Made by a program: the position numbers and the translations under genes. A stretch of DNA of 64,000 nt from Paenibacillus sp. GSMTC-2017 (lineage in GTDB: Bacteria; Bacillota; Bacilli; Paenibacillales; Paenibacillaceae), in NCBI RefSeq assembly GCF_016019935.1, contig NZ_JAECMT010000001.1:372022-436021 (forward strand), in the 5' to 3' direction. This document shows positions 1 to 8,574 of this stretch, one piece after another. The stretch's first letter is position 1. Each line of letters starts with the position of its first letter. The notes under the pieces are model-generated. The model was not told where the DNA came from and made no database searches. It was given only the letters and a program-made list of their open reading frames with translations.

Positions 1-960
1 GAGCTTATCACTCATATTTCGTGTTCCTGCCCAAACTGAATCTCCCGCTTTTTTCTGTACAGATATGCTTTCTCCTGTTAATAAAGCTTCGTCTACTGTT
101 GAATCACCTTGTTGAACTGTACCGTCTACAGGAATGATTTCCATTTCGTCTACATATACAACATCGCCACTTCGTATAAACTCAGTCCTAAGGGGAGTTA
201 CCGTACCTGCCCGCTCAACCATAGCGGTCTGTACATGCAATTGAGTAAAACCTAATGATTCGTTCTGCGTACGAAGGGAGGCAGATGTCTCAATAAATTT
301 ACCAAGAAGGACAGCTGTAATGACGACAGCCGACGTCTCGAAATATAACGGGGACGATTGAAGTGTATCCTCATGCGACAGGGTCAACCCTTGCGCAAAT
401 ACAATGTAATGACTATATAAATAAGCTGCGGTCGTTCCTAATACAACAAGCACATCCATGTTAGCACTGCGCTGACGAACTGCATAATAAGCCCCAAAGT
501 AAAAGGGCATTCCAATAACAAATTGAATAATAGTGGCAAGGGCAAGATGTAACCACGGCGCTAGCAACCATGTCGGTAAAAATTTAACAAACGGTTCAAG
601 TAGCGGTAAATGATGCACCATACCAAGAAGAAGAGGTAATGTCAGTATAATCGACACCATAAGACGTAATCGTATACCTTTTCGCTCCCTCTGTAATCCT
701 TCGCTTGCCGATTCATTTGTCATCGCAGTAAATCCCAACCCTTTTACCTTGTCTGTGACTTGTTCTTTCGTTACAGTTCCTGGTTCAATCTGGAGCCATG
801 CTGTACGAAGAGGGAAGCTGACAGCTGCTTCCCTTACGCCTTCCAAACGTGTTAGCACCCTCTCAATTCTAGTTGCACATGCTGCACAGCTCATTCCTTG
901 TATCGTTAAGTCCATTTCTGAACTTTTGACAGCTTTGTTATCTTCAAGTGCATTACTCAT
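1..960 (-). CDS. copA: Heavy-metal (copper-type) P1B-ATPase, N-terminal part; gene runs off the left edge
   Basis: This is the first 320 codons of a P-type metal-exporting ATPase; the rest lies beyond base 1. An ATG at 958-960 is preceded by GGAGG. Residues about 17-85 form one HMA domain with the metal-binding motif GMSCAACATRIE, the form typical of Cu(+) ATPases. It is followed by four hydrophobic segments and an actuator domain ending in the phosphatase loop LLTGES at about residue 293. The phosphorylation site DKTGT and the metal-binding CPC would lie outside the window, so the metal is inferred from the HMA motif alone. Only one HMA domain is present, whereas several Bacillus CopA proteins have two. 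Zn/Cd export is the alternative. Confidence 0.88.
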   Translation of the reverse strand, partial: MSNALEDNKAVKSSEMDLTIQGMSCAACATRIERVLTRLEGVREAAVSFPLRTAWLQIEPGTVTKEQVTDKVKGLGFTAMTNESASEGLQRERKGIRLRLMVSIILTLPLLLGMVHHLPLLEPFVKFLPTWLLAPWLHLALATIIQFVIGMPFYFGAYYAVRQRSANMDVLVVLGTTAAYLYSHYIVFAQGLTLSHEDTLQSSPLYFETSAVVITAVLLGKFIETSASLRTQNESLGFTQLHVQTAMVERAGTVTPLRTEFIRSGDVVYVDEMEIIPVDGTVQQGDSTVDEALLTGESISVQKKAGDSVWAGTRNMSDKL

Positions 961-991
961 TAATTATTGTCCTCCGATCATGCATTAACAG

Positions 992-1016
992 ATCTGTGAA
1001 AGTGTGCTTCACAGAT
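992..1016. promoter_or_regulatory. Perfect 9-bp inverted repeat upstream of the P-type ATPase
   Basis: ATCTGTGAA and TTCACAGAT are separated by 7 bases, in the 120-base gap between argS and the ATPase gene. No run of T follows it in the argS direction, so it is not a convincing intrinsic terminator. Its position 30-55 bases before the ATPase start would suit an operator. It does not resemble the CsoR consensus. The regulatory role is inference only. Confidence 0.3.
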
Positions 1017-1080
1017 GCTTGTACTTCCGCCTTATCACTATATGTGTGATTGGTGAATTGCATGATCGATTAATAAACGA

Positions 1081-2988
1081 TTACATCCTCTTTGGCGTTG
1101 GTAATCCGAGTATGGTGAGTACTTCATGAAGTGTTTCTTTGCTGCGATGAGAGAGCCATACACGAAGTGATTTTTTACCCTCTTCTGCTTTTAAAATTGG
1201 GCATACCGCATAGAAATGGTTAAACGTAGCGGCGAGCTCATGCGCATACGTACAAAGCACATTTGGTGACAACTCGCGTTCAGCGTTTTGCAGTGTTTCT
1301 GGCCAATAAGCAAGCAGACGGAGTAACGCACGCTCTTGCTTTTCCAAATCATCAAACGATGGAAGCTCGATACCTACATTCGCAATGTTTACCTTCTCTA
1401 GTAGACTCGACGTACGTGCATACGTATACAGCAAGTAAATTCCCGTATTTCCTGTCGTTTCTGTCGCCTGCTGTAAATCAAATACAACTTCCGTCTGTAA
1501 ATGATATTTCAGCAAATAATACCGGATAGCAGCAGCTGCAATCGTTCGGCTAGACAAGCCTATTTTACGGGAACGTCTCTCGTCTACAACTTTTTCCATC
1601 ACACTTAGCATTTCTGATACTTTGACACCAATTCCTTGTCTGCCGGACATTGCATATGCTCGCTTTCCATCTGATGTATCGATACCAAGTCCCTTTGCAG
1701 TTTCAGGACTTAACGATACGACACCATAACTTACATGATGTAAATGCTGTGCCTGTGCCTCAAAACCTAACGCTATTAACGCTTCTTTTACCATCGCCTG
1801 AGGATATTGCTGCCTTTGATCGATAACATTGATAACGGTATCTGCAAGCCCAATTGATCTTTTCTTTCCTCCTCCGTTAGTCGTCCATAACCCATCACTA
1901 AACTTTTTGTAACGGAAGTCTTTATCCAGTAACCCAAATTTCCACAAATGATATGCGATGTCTTTAGCCGTATACGTGAGTACTCCATTGGAGCGGACCA
2001 ACACTTTATCCTCTTGATGCCCATCCGAATCGGAATCATTAGCAACCTCTTCTGCTAGTACCCCCGAGACCTCGTCACTTTTGCCAGCATCTGCTTTTAG
2101 TACCCAGCAACCAGCAAGCTTGCCCGTTTGTTCCTGTCGGAAAACAGATGTCTGTTCAAGCTTCTCAAACGTTTCGGACCAAAATCCTTCTCTAACAATA
2201 TCGCTTTCCCACACCAATACGTCGTACGAAATGCCGAATTGATTCATTTCATCTACATGCTCTTTCACGATACGTTCAGCAACTAGCAGCCCAAGCCAAG
2301 CCATTGCATTATTGCCTTCCTCTAACTGGTGAAGAATATTTGTACGTTGTTGTGTCAATTCTGGCGCTGACTTGTATGCTTTATTCACAGCACTATACGT
2401 CTCCCAGCAGAAGTCGCCGAATCGCTCAAAACTTCCTTCTGTTGTAGAGCGCAACAAGCCGACAACAGTATCAGCCAATTGATTGCCTAAATCGTCGATA
2501 TAATTATGAACTTCGACCTTATGACCTTGATGACGAAGCAATCTAGCTAGCGTATCACCAATACACGAATTACGAAGATGACCGATATGCGCTGATTTAT
2601 TAGGATTAATGGACGTATGTTCAATTAACGTTTTTTTAGCAGTTGCTGGTTTGCTACCCCCACCTTGTCTACTCAACCCTTCAGCCCAGCCACTCCAATT
2701 CAAATGAAAATTGATGAACCCAGGAGGAGCAATCTCAATGAGATCGACTATTTTATTTAGCTCGTCATCCTCTTTAAGCTTTTCTTGATAATATCGTGCT
2801 ATATCTAGAGGTGAGCGTCTCAACAACTTTGCAAGTTGCATAGCCACATTACTGCTATACTCACCATGATCCTCATTTGATGGTTTCTCTACTGAAACTT
2901 TTATTGGTCGATCCGTAACGATCCCTTCTTTTTGCAATAATTGTTCGGTCGTTTGCTCAAGCTTCTGCTTCAATAGTTGACTAATCAT
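1081..2988 (-). CDS. argS: Arginyl-tRNA synthetase
   Basis: The protein (635 residues) charges tRNA(Arg) in the cytoplasm. The N-terminal Add-1 type domain is followed by a class I catalytic core with the HIGH motif as HIGH in NKSAHIGHLRNS (about residues 135-145). A GRQGIGV segment stands where the KMSKS loop is degenerate in this enzyme family, and a C-terminal DALR-type anticodon-binding domain contains YTYARTSSLL. The ATG at 2988 is preferred because AGGGGGAG lies just before it; a longer frame starting at 3006 would bury that site. The protein is longer than the usual 550-570 residues, partly through a polar, acidic insertion at about residues 310-340. Expression is under the T-box immediately upstream. 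It could be a second, divergent ArgRS paralogue. Confidence 0.95.
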   Translation of the reverse strand: MISQLLKQKLEQTTEQLLQKEGIVTDRPIKVSVEKPSNEDHGEYSSNVAMQLAKLLRRSPLDIARYYQEKLKEDDELNKIVDLIEIAPPGFINFHLNWSGWAEGLSRQGGGSKPATAKKTLIEHTSINPNKSAHIGHLRNSCIGDTLARLLRHQGHKVEVHNYIDDLGNQLADTVVGLLRSTTEGSFERFGDFCWETYSAVNKAYKSAPELTQQRTNILHQLEEGNNAMAWLGLLVAERIVKEHVDEMNQFGISYDVLVWESDIVREGFWSETFEKLEQTSVFRQEQTGKLAGCWVLKADAGKSDEVSGVLAEEVANDSDSDGHQEDKVLVRSNGVLTYTAKDIAYHLWKFGLLDKDFRYKKFSDGLWTTNGGGKKRSIGLADTVINVIDQRQQYPQAMVKEALIALGFEAQAQHLHHVSYGVVSLSPETAKGLGIDTSDGKRAYAMSGRQGIGVKVSEMLSVMEKVVDERRSRKIGLSSRTIAAAAIRYYLLKYHLQTEVVFDLQQATETTGNTGIYLLYTYARTSSLLEKVNIANVGIELPSFDDLEKQERALLRLLAYWPETLQNAERELSPNVLCTYAHELAATFNHFYAVCPILKAEEGKKSLRVWLSHRSKETLHEVLTILGLPTPKRM

Positions 2989-3017
2989 TTCGTTTCTCCC
3001 CCTCATAGGTTAAAAAA

Positions 3018-3298
3018 GTATACAAAAAAGCTCCCGTCTCTAAAACATAGAGACGAGAGCTATACTCCCGTGGTGCCACTCCAATTAGTCGATTCCTTAT
3101 GTGGAATCAACCTCTCGATTGTTGTAACGGTCATTGACCGGATTACCCTACTGGTGAATACATCATTCGTTCGGGAAATCATCTCCCGGGCCCGCTTCAT
3201 CCAAAACATCCGTACCGGCTTCCACTATCCCGGCTCGCTGTAACTATCCTTTTTGGACTACTATCCCGTTCATCGACTTTTCGATTTAATATTCTGAA
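3018..3298 (-). promoter_or_regulatory. T-box riboswitch leader of argS
   Basis: The conserved T-box core, read on the minus strand as GGAGTGGCACCACGGGAG (complement of 3065-3082), is the antiterminator sequence that pairs with the uncharged tRNA acceptor end. Upstream, a Stem I can be drawn with a TCCAAAA/TTTTGGA helix and an AGTA / GAA internal loop. A CGG (arginine) triplet at 3192-3194 lies in that loop just 3' of GAAG and is the likely specifier. Downstream lies the competing terminator. The expected behaviour is read-through into argS when uncharged tRNA(Arg) accumulates. The core identification is strong; the specifier choice is an inference. Confidence 0.93.
3024..3060 (-). terminator. 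Rho-independent terminator of the argS T-box
   Basis: On the minus strand a 12-bp stem (GCTCTCGTCTCT with AGAGACGGGAGC, one mismatch) closes a 7-base loop and is followed by TTTTTT. It is the regulated attenuator of the T-box and lies about 35 bases upstream of the argS start. Confidence 0.9.
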
Positions 3299-3314
3299 AA
3301 TTAGGTTATTTATA

Positions 3315-3343
3315 TTTATAATGTAAAGATAGTTTCTTGTCAA
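3315..3343 (-). promoter_or_regulatory. SigA promoter for the argS T-box leader
   Basis: On the minus strand TTGACA (complement of 3338-3343) and TATAAA (complement of 3315-3320) are separated by exactly 17 bases. Transcription would begin about 10 bases before the T-box Stem I region. Confidence 0.85.
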
Positions 3344-3382
3344 GTTGGGTTGAATTGTTGGTATGGATCCTTCAAGTGATTG

Positions 3383-3769
3383 TTAACACTCTATATTGCT
3401 TCTACTATTCTTTTCAATACTTTTAGGTAAGAGGTACATCGTCACTACCGCACTTAAAAAATCCAATACCCCAATTACTATGAAATTAATCGGTAGCTCG
3501 TACTTAATGGTTAAAACAATCGCAACGATACAAACGAATATTCTACCAAACACAGTTGATTTAGCAAAATGGACATTATTATCTAAACCGGACCGAACGT
3601 AGTAGAAACCAATACATAATAGGATCATACCAAAAAATTGAATCCAAACAGTTGAATCATCATTAAATTGCAAAATTGGCTGTACAACTTTAGGAGTAAA
3701 AAGAAGCGAAGCTCCTAAAATAATAATATAGAGCCCATAATAAAACATTAACTTTGAAACTTTATACAT
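3383..3769 (-). CDS. Small four-helix membrane protein, unknown function
   Basis: I do not recognise the family. The product (128 residues from the ATG at 3769) has four hydrophobic segments at about residues 8-25, 42-58, 74-90 and 96-113, separated by short charged loops, and a polar tail. GGTGGTGATC sits before the chosen ATG; the frame stays open five codons further upstream, but that start would overlap the ribosome binding site. It stands alone between the argS promoter and a decayed gene fragment, reading away from argS control. Confidence 0.6.
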   Translation of the reverse strand: MYKVSKLMFYYGLYIIILGASLLFTPKVVQPILQFNDDSTVWIQFFGMILLCIGFYYVRSGLDNNVHFAKSTVFGRIFVCIVAIVLTIKYELPINFIVIGVLDFLSAVVTMYLLPKSIEKNSRSNIEC

Positions 3770-3817
3770 GATGATCACCACCAATTCAATTAATAGAGTA
3801 AACTATTACAAATGACT

Positions 3818-3915
3818 ATTAACTTTTAGAAGTAATGTTAAACGTAATTTTTCAAAAGTCAATATTTTGAAACTTAGAAAAAACCATACTAACCGAATAG
3901 TCCCTACCAAAAAAA
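3818..3915 (-). pseudogene. Decayed 3' end of a paralogue of the gene at 8575-9078
   Basis: Translating the minus strand gives FFGRDYSVSMVFSKFQNID, then, after a one-base insertion, FEKLRLTLLLKV. The last 33 residues of the protein encoded at 8575-9078 read FFGRDYPVSIVVSSFRSID followed by FEKLQLTLLSKV. The DNA similarity, roughly four bases in five by eye, covers about 100 bases and fades upstream of 3915. No start codon or further homologous sequence remains. It is the same orientation as the intact copy. Confidence 0.8.
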
Positions 3916-3961
3916 ATCTATCTGCCATAGATATTTTATGATTGTGTCAGCCTCAACAAAA

Positions 3962-4006
3962 TAAAAAAAGGGTCACCCCGTTAATGTCTTAACAGGGTGA
4001 CCCTTT
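3962..4006 (-). terminator. Terminator of the PepSY gene
   Basis: The minus strand forms AAGGGTCACCC / GGGTGACCCTT around a 14-base loop, followed by TTTTTTTAT. It lies 24 bases past the stop codon of the gene ending at 4030 and ends the sigma-factor operon. Confidence 0.9.
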
Positions 4007-4029
4007 AGATAATTATTTCATACTTCCGG

Positions 4030-5106
4030 TTACTTATTTACAACCCGTTCCATCCGAACAAGATCACCGAAATTATTAAATTTAGCAACGATTGATTCTT
4101 TTCCTTTGCTGCTGAATGTATAATCTCCCCACTCTTTATCTACCTTTACCTTATAAGAGGACAAATCTACACCAAACAATTTTTTTGCAGCAGTCTTCGC
4201 GAGCGCAACACCCTGTTTTTCTGTTAATTTCTTTTGTTTCTGATCCTCTTTCTTAGATGATACTGTAATTGAAATTAACTTTCCTGTTTTACCGTCAATG
4301 ACAACTTGTGATTCGCCGAAGAGCCATTTATTTTCTCCGGTTCGCTCAAGGGCATTATATTTTTTGCGATCAACGTCTTTAACTTCTATTTTCCTCTGCA
4401 ATATCCATATTTCTTCTTTCTCTGTAGTCGCCCCGATATTGTTGCGCTCAATATGTGTAAACGGTTGAGACTTGTTATTTCCCATGCTCTTTAGTGCTTG
4501 CTCAGCCGTACTAACGATATTGCGATCAACGTCTGTCTCTTTAAATTTCAAGCGATAGTTGTTCAGCTTGCTCGTATTTACGTCAAGTGCAATAAATTGT
4601 TCGTCTTTCGTATAAAAACTGATAGATTGTTTCTTATTCGATTTGAGGTTCGATACAAATAGCTCCGCTCTTGTGAAAGCGAGTCCCGATTTAGCGTTTA
4701 GTTGCTTAGCTGAAGATTGAGCTGCCTTTATGTATTTGTCGTAACCTCCCTTTACCTCTGAAATATCGAAACCAAGAAAGAGCGTAAGCAGTTCTCCTGA
4801 AATGGCATCAACAGATACAATAGCACTGCGGTCTTTATTTTCAATCAACCAGCGAGTACTGTTGTTTTTCTCATCTACAAAGTATTCACTCTTAATCACA
4901 TTCTCCAACTTAAAAGATTTTCCGTTACCGTATTGAACTACTGCTTTTTCCGCTGCTTCTTTAAAAGTCGCGTCCAATTCCGAATATTGAACGACTTCCG
5001 TGCCATTATCGCTTCCGTTGCCTCCACTAGGAGATGTTGCTATTACAGGAGTTGCTGCCAATAAGCTTAATGCTAATGTAAGTGCAAGTATTCGGTTCAT
5101 TTTCAT
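4030..5106 (-). CDS. Secreted PepSY/YcdB-type protein
   Basis: The protein (358 residues) has an N-terminal signal peptide (MKMNRILALTLALSLLAA, cleavage near residue 24) with no lipobox cysteine, so it should be released or wall-associated. The rest holds two to three PepSY/YcdB-like repeats, each a short helix, a stretch such as RWLIENKDRSAIVSVDAISG and a beta hairpin. The C-terminal 65 residues align with the C-terminus of the neighbouring 790-residue protein (LFGVDLSSYKVKV against LFAINLQDYDMSI). PepSY repeats are usually linked to protease inhibition or extracytoplasmic sensing. It is the third gene of the ECF sigma operon, 50 bases after the anti-sigma-like gene, start preceded by GGAGG. 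Confidence 0.8.
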   Translation of the reverse strand: MKMNRILALTLALSLLAATPVIATSPSGGNGSDNGTEVVQYSELDATFKEAAEKAVVQYGNGKSFKLENVIKSEYFVDEKNNSTRWLIENKDRSAIVSVDAISGELLTLFLGFDISEVKGGYDKYIKAAQSSAKQLNAKSGLAFTRAELFVSNLKSNKKQSISFYTKDEQFIALDVNTSKLNNYRLKFKETDVDRNIVSTAEQALKSMGNNKSQPFTHIERNNIGATTEKEEIWILQRKIEVKDVDRKKYNALERTGENKWLFGESQVVIDGKTGKLISITVSSKKEDQKQKKLTEKQGVALAKTAAKKLFGVDLSSYKVKVDKEWGDYTFSSKGKESIVAKFNNFGDLVRMERVVNK

Positions 5107-5156
5107 ATATAACGGCCTCCACTACCTTATTTATATTCCCTACTCTTGTTCTCTCT

Positions 5157-7529
5157 CTAAAAAAGCTGTTCTATCTTCCAAAACTCTCCTCTAGCGTTAA
5201 CAGTACCTCTAATCGATGTTGCTCCTTTTTTCGAAAACGTATATTCATTCATCTGTATGCTCATGTCATAGTCTTGCAGATTAATAGCAAACAGTTGCTC
5301 GATGATTGAACTAACCTTTGCAATCGCTTGTTCTTTCGTATAGAGCCCTTTAGCGTACAGTTTCTTTGCTGCACTTTCATCTCCAGGGTAATCATCCTTG
5401 AAGCTTTGCTCTACGAGCACAAGGTTATTCGTCCGTACATCAACTTGAGCTAACAAGCTGCCTTCGCGATAAATTTCCCATACATGTCTGTTTGGCATCC
5501 AACGCTGCTTCATATCGGTTGCTGTTAATGATTTTCCATTCGATAAGTGTTCGTAAGCTTCTTCTGCGATTGTTTTTACCTTCTCATCTAAAGCTCCAGC
5601 TGCATAGCTAATCAGTGCTTCCTTTACCTTGCCAGTTGCTGCATCAACGACGATGTTGAGCCCCTCATTATGGATAATCCACTGGTTACGCATGTCTGAT
5701 TTTTCTCTTACCACTTCCATGGCCACAAAAGATTGTTCCGGATTCATCGCCCTTAACGTGTCTTCTACCGACTTCCGCAGCTCACTTTCTAATTCATGAT
5801 AAGGAATGCTCCGCTGAACACTAATTGGCTCTGTTGTTGCCTTATCCATAATAACCAAACTGCCACTGTTGTCCTTCGTATACAGCAACCACCGATTCCC
5901 GTAATCTGCGACACCGTACATTTCTGCCTGTTTGTTCGGCATTAATTCACGCATCGCCCGCTCCGCTTCGTCCACAACAGTACGCTCTACTTGTTCTACC
6001 GTCATCTCATAAATCGGTTCATAATCCACCTGCGGAAGTGACTCTGTTGAAGACACTAGCGAAATACTCCAATTGACAGGTATTATCTTCGTCCAGCTGT
6101 TCAAATTCAAGCTTAGACTGCGAGGCAGCGAAGTTTGATCCGCAAAGAAAAACATCGTCCGATTATAATCATTCCCTTGCTCATCTTCCTCCCGCGCTGT
6201 TACTGATTCTACCATTATTAGTTTTCCTTGCTCGTCCACAATTGACCATTGCATATCAAGTGTATCCGATCCAAGCTGCTGATCGAGCTCAAGTATCCAT
6301 CCTTTTCCTTCAAAAGCAGTTTGACCATTGTTTAGTAACTCACTCTGCTCTTCGCTCTTCGTCCGCGCTTTAAGTGTTACCTTCTTCCCATTCACCTCCT
6401 TTACAAGAGGTTCTTTTTTCAATAGCTCAGGAAGAACCGGCAATACAATTCCCGAAGACACTTGCTCTTGCGAATAAATCGCAGTAAGTGATAGTGTCAA
6501 CTCTTCTGTATCCTCAAATGGAACGAAAGAATGTCTATATTTCATATGTCCAAGTGTTCCATATCCTCCTTGATCAATGGTGTTCACACTTTCTGATATC
6601 AAATCTTTGCGATTTAATCCATCATGTACAGCAACTATATTACCCCCTCTGTCTTTCACCTCATATCGAAACATTGGCGCGCTCTTCATCGCACTTCTCC
6701 AAGCTTGTGTCTCATGGACTTGCAGCATAATTTCCGAGGTGCTTGTTCCATGACGAAGCTGATTAAAATCTATACTGAAACCTAGCGGAGATTCGTAGCG
6801 CTTATTAATAGATACAACGGCAGTAGCAGCTTTCGCTTTTGTCAAATCGAGCGGCACTTCCAACTGCCATTTGCCATATGTACTGCCAATTTGATTAATA
6901 TCAAATCGAACAATAATTTGATCTGGCAACTCTGACAAAGACGAGTGCGATCGCCCAGGAATAAAATCTTGAAGCGTTAGCGTCAATATTCGATCACTGC
7001 CCGTTTGGGTATGCTGCAATTTTAAAGGAAGAACGTTGCCTTCTTTATCGACAACTTCATATCTATTCACATACGGATCATCATCAGGTCCATTTGGAAT
7101 AAATGTGTCGAACAAACGATCAGAATCTATCGATTTCCCATCCCTTTCTATACCATATAAAAGTGATACTCGCAGTTCATCGTGAATCGCTTCTTTCACT
7201 TTGAAGGTAATTCCTTGGTCGGATACTTCTTTGTTAATAGGCACAGCAAATCCGTCGCTAACAGCTTTTTTTATGCCATCATCTGTTTTATATAAGGTGA
7301 ACCAAGACTTCACGTACTCTGCAAATGTTGGTGAAGCTGCAGCTCCTAATGAAACGACCAAAACAACCCCTGCTACCGTAATTGCCGCACCTTTAGCAAC
7401 TTTCTTGGTGATGCTCGTTCGCCCGATCTCCCGCTTCGCTTGTTGAATACCCATTTTACTGCGCTCATGTAGTTCCTTAGGAATGGCTAATTTCTCTATT
7501 TCCTTCCTAATAGGATCGTGAACTGTCAT
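5157..7529 (-). CDS. DUF4179-type anti-sigma-like membrane protein with C-terminal PepSY repeats
   Basis: The protein (790 residues) begins with a short cytoplasmic stretch and one membrane helix (about residues 46-66, AAITVAGVVLVVSLGAAAS). The extracellular DUF4179-type region follows (about 70-360) and then a long tail. From about residue 510 the tail carries PepSY/YcdB-like repeats homologous to the secreted protein encoded next door, so this looks like a fusion of two families. The ATG overlaps the sigma-factor stop (ATGA), indicating translational coupling and, by analogy with other ECF pairs, an anti-sigma role. No zinc-binding HxxxCxxC ZAS motif is visible. It is larger than the single-domain DUF4179 proteins I know. 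Confidence 0.8.
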   Translation of the reverse strand: MTVHDPIRKEIEKLAIPKELHERSKMGIQQAKREIGRTSITKKVAKGAAITVAGVVLVVSLGAAASPTFAEYVKSWFTLYKTDDGIKKAVSDGFAVPINKEVSDQGITFKVKEAIHDELRVSLLYGIERDGKSIDSDRLFDTFIPNGPDDDPYVNRYEVVDKEGNVLPLKLQHTQTGSDRILTLTLQDFIPGRSHSSLSELPDQIIVRFDINQIGSTYGKWQLEVPLDLTKAKAATAVVSINKRYESPLGFSIDFNQLRHGTSTSEIMLQVHETQAWRSAMKSAPMFRYEVKDRGGNIVAVHDGLNRKDLISESVNTIDQGGYGTLGHMKYRHSFVPFEDTEELTLSLTAIYSQEQVSSGIVLPVLPELLKKEPLVKEVNGKKVTLKARTKSEEQSELLNNGQTAFEGKGWILELDQQLGSDTLDMQWSIVDEQGKLIMVESVTAREEDEQGNDYNRTMFFFADQTSLPRSLSLNLNSWTKIIPVNWSISLVSSTESLPQVDYEPIYEMTVEQVERTVVDEAERAMRELMPNKQAEMYGVADYGNRWLLYTKDNSGSLVIMDKATTEPISVQRSIPYHELESELRKSVEDTLRAMNPEQSFVAMEVVREKSDMRNQWIIHNEGLNIVVDAATGKVKEALISYAAGALDEKVKTIAEEAYEHLSNGKSLTATDMKQRWMPNRHVWEIYREGSLLAQVDVRTNNLVLVEQSFKDDYPGDESAAKKLYAKGLYTKEQAIAKVSSIIEQLFAINLQDYDMSIQMNEYTFSKKGATSIRGTVNARGEFWKIEQLF

Positions 7530-8053
7530 AAGGTTTCACCTCTCTTTAAACTTTGTCGCAGCTTGCCTAGCCCTCGATACAATATTGTTTTTGTTGATCC
7601 TAAGGGCAACTCCAGCATGTCTGCAATCGCTTGAATCGTATATCCTTCATAATATTTCAGCGTAATAACACTTTTTTCGTTCGTATCGAGATCATCAAGC
7701 AATTGCTGCAACGTTACCGAAAGAGGAATATCTTCCTCACAGGTATTGGCATTCTCGTGCTCTTTATAGTCAGTTGGAAACAAAATAATTTTCTGCCTCT
7801 GCTTACATATATAAATGGCACGATTAATTGCAATTTTGAATAGCCACGTTTTAATATATTGCGGTTCCCGTAAGCTGCCAATCGACTTGAATGATTGATA
7901 TGCTGTATCTTGCACGATATCAAGCGCATCTTCCTTATTCTTCACATACATGTAGGCGATACGGTAGATTGATTCCTCATACTGTTGAAAAAGTTCAAGG
8001 AATGCCTTATCATTGCCCTTTTGTGCCTTTTTAACGAGCTTATGTATATCCAT
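7526..8053 (-). CDS. ECF-family RNA polymerase sigma factor
   Basis: The product (175 residues) has a sigma-2 domain (about residues 24-88, including YRIAYMYVKNKEDALDIVQD and WLFKIAINRA) and a sigma-4 helix-turn-helix (about 118-168, GYTIQAIADMLELPLGSTKT). This is the minimal layout of SigM/SigV/SigX-like factors. It is the first gene of a three-gene operon with its putative membrane anti-sigma and a secreted PepSY protein. An AAAGGAG lies 13 bases before the ATG, slightly further than ideal. A possible ECF-type promoter (TGGAAA and TGTCTA) lies about 60-80 bases upstream, but the spacing is short and I do not call it. The signal sensed is unknown. Confidence 0.92.
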   Translation of the reverse strand: MDIHKLVKKAQKGNDKAFLELFQQYEESIYRIAYMYVKNKEDALDIVQDTAYQSFKSIGSLREPQYIKTWLFKIAINRAIYICKQRQKIILFPTDYKEHENANTCEEDIPLSVTLQQLLDDLDTNEKSVITLKYYEGYTIQAIADMLELPLGSTKTILYRGLGKLRQSLKRGETL

Positions 8054-8192
8054 GTTGCATCGTTCGCTCCTTTCCCTCTTATTTAGTTAGATAACGATAG
8101 ACAAGTTTTAGCTTTAATTTCCACAATATTTTTTGTAAATTTATTTTAAGAGGTGATCCAATTCAGCTCGCATTTGAAACGTATGCGACAAA

Positions 8193-8222
8193 TACCCCCA
8201 CCTTGTCCGTAAGATGGGGGTA
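8193..8222 (-). terminator. Hairpin, probable terminator of the gene ending at 8243
   Basis: TACCCCCA and TGGGGGTA form an 8-bp perfect stem around a 14-base loop, 20 bases past the stop codon at 8243. The minus-strand tail is only TATTTG, so termination may be weak. It also separates the upstream genes from the sigma operon. Confidence 0.5.
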
Positions 8223-8242
8223 ATTATTAGAATTAACTGATT

Positions 8243-8551
8243 TCAATCTTTTATCTCTATTAACTTAATTAAAAAATCTCCTTGTTCAATTCGAATCTGA
8301 TTTTTTTCTTGATGATAATTCCATCCATTATTTATTGCGTATTGAATTAAGGTTGAGCATGTTCTTGGAAGATTGAGATTAAAAAACCAAGATCCTTGCC
8401 ATGAAAACCGTACTTCGAAAAAGGATGTTTTAGTATTATGAGGATACACCTTAAAAGTAACACACTCATTTTTAAAATATTCATCAATGACACAATGAAA
8501 AAGAAAATCGTTAACTTTTATCTTCTTAGATCGTTTACTAAATGTTTTCAA
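8243..8551 (-). CDS. Small conserved protein of unknown function
   Basis: The product is 102 residues, starting at a TTG preceded by GAGGTGA. It opens with a basic stretch (KRSKKIKVNDFLFHCVID), then alternating beta strands, and ends with an amphipathic helix and a short strand pair (AINNGWNYHQEKNQIRIEQG). This pattern (basic start, aromatic strands, a proline-containing helix start, GW near the end) recalls small hypothetical proteins from actinobacteria and bacilli, but I cannot name a family. It has no membrane segment. It follows the membrane protein gene at 8575-9078 by 23 bases, so the two are probably co-transcribed. Confidence 0.6.
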   Translation of the reverse strand: MKTFSKRSKKIKVNDFLFHCVIDEYFKNECVTFKVYPHNTKTSFFEVRFSWQGSWFFNLNLPRTCSTLIQYAINNGWNYHQEKNQIRIEQGDFLIKLIEIKD

Positions 8552-8574
8552 TTATTATTCACCTCATAGACTTA

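Noticed and set aside
992-1016. Terminator for argS
   Set aside because: The inverted repeat has no T run on the argS side, so it was listed only as a possible operator.
8054-8160. ECF-type autoregulatory promoter of the sigma gene
   Set aside because: TGGAAA and TGTCTA are present but only 14 bases apart, and no better pair was found, so no feature was called.
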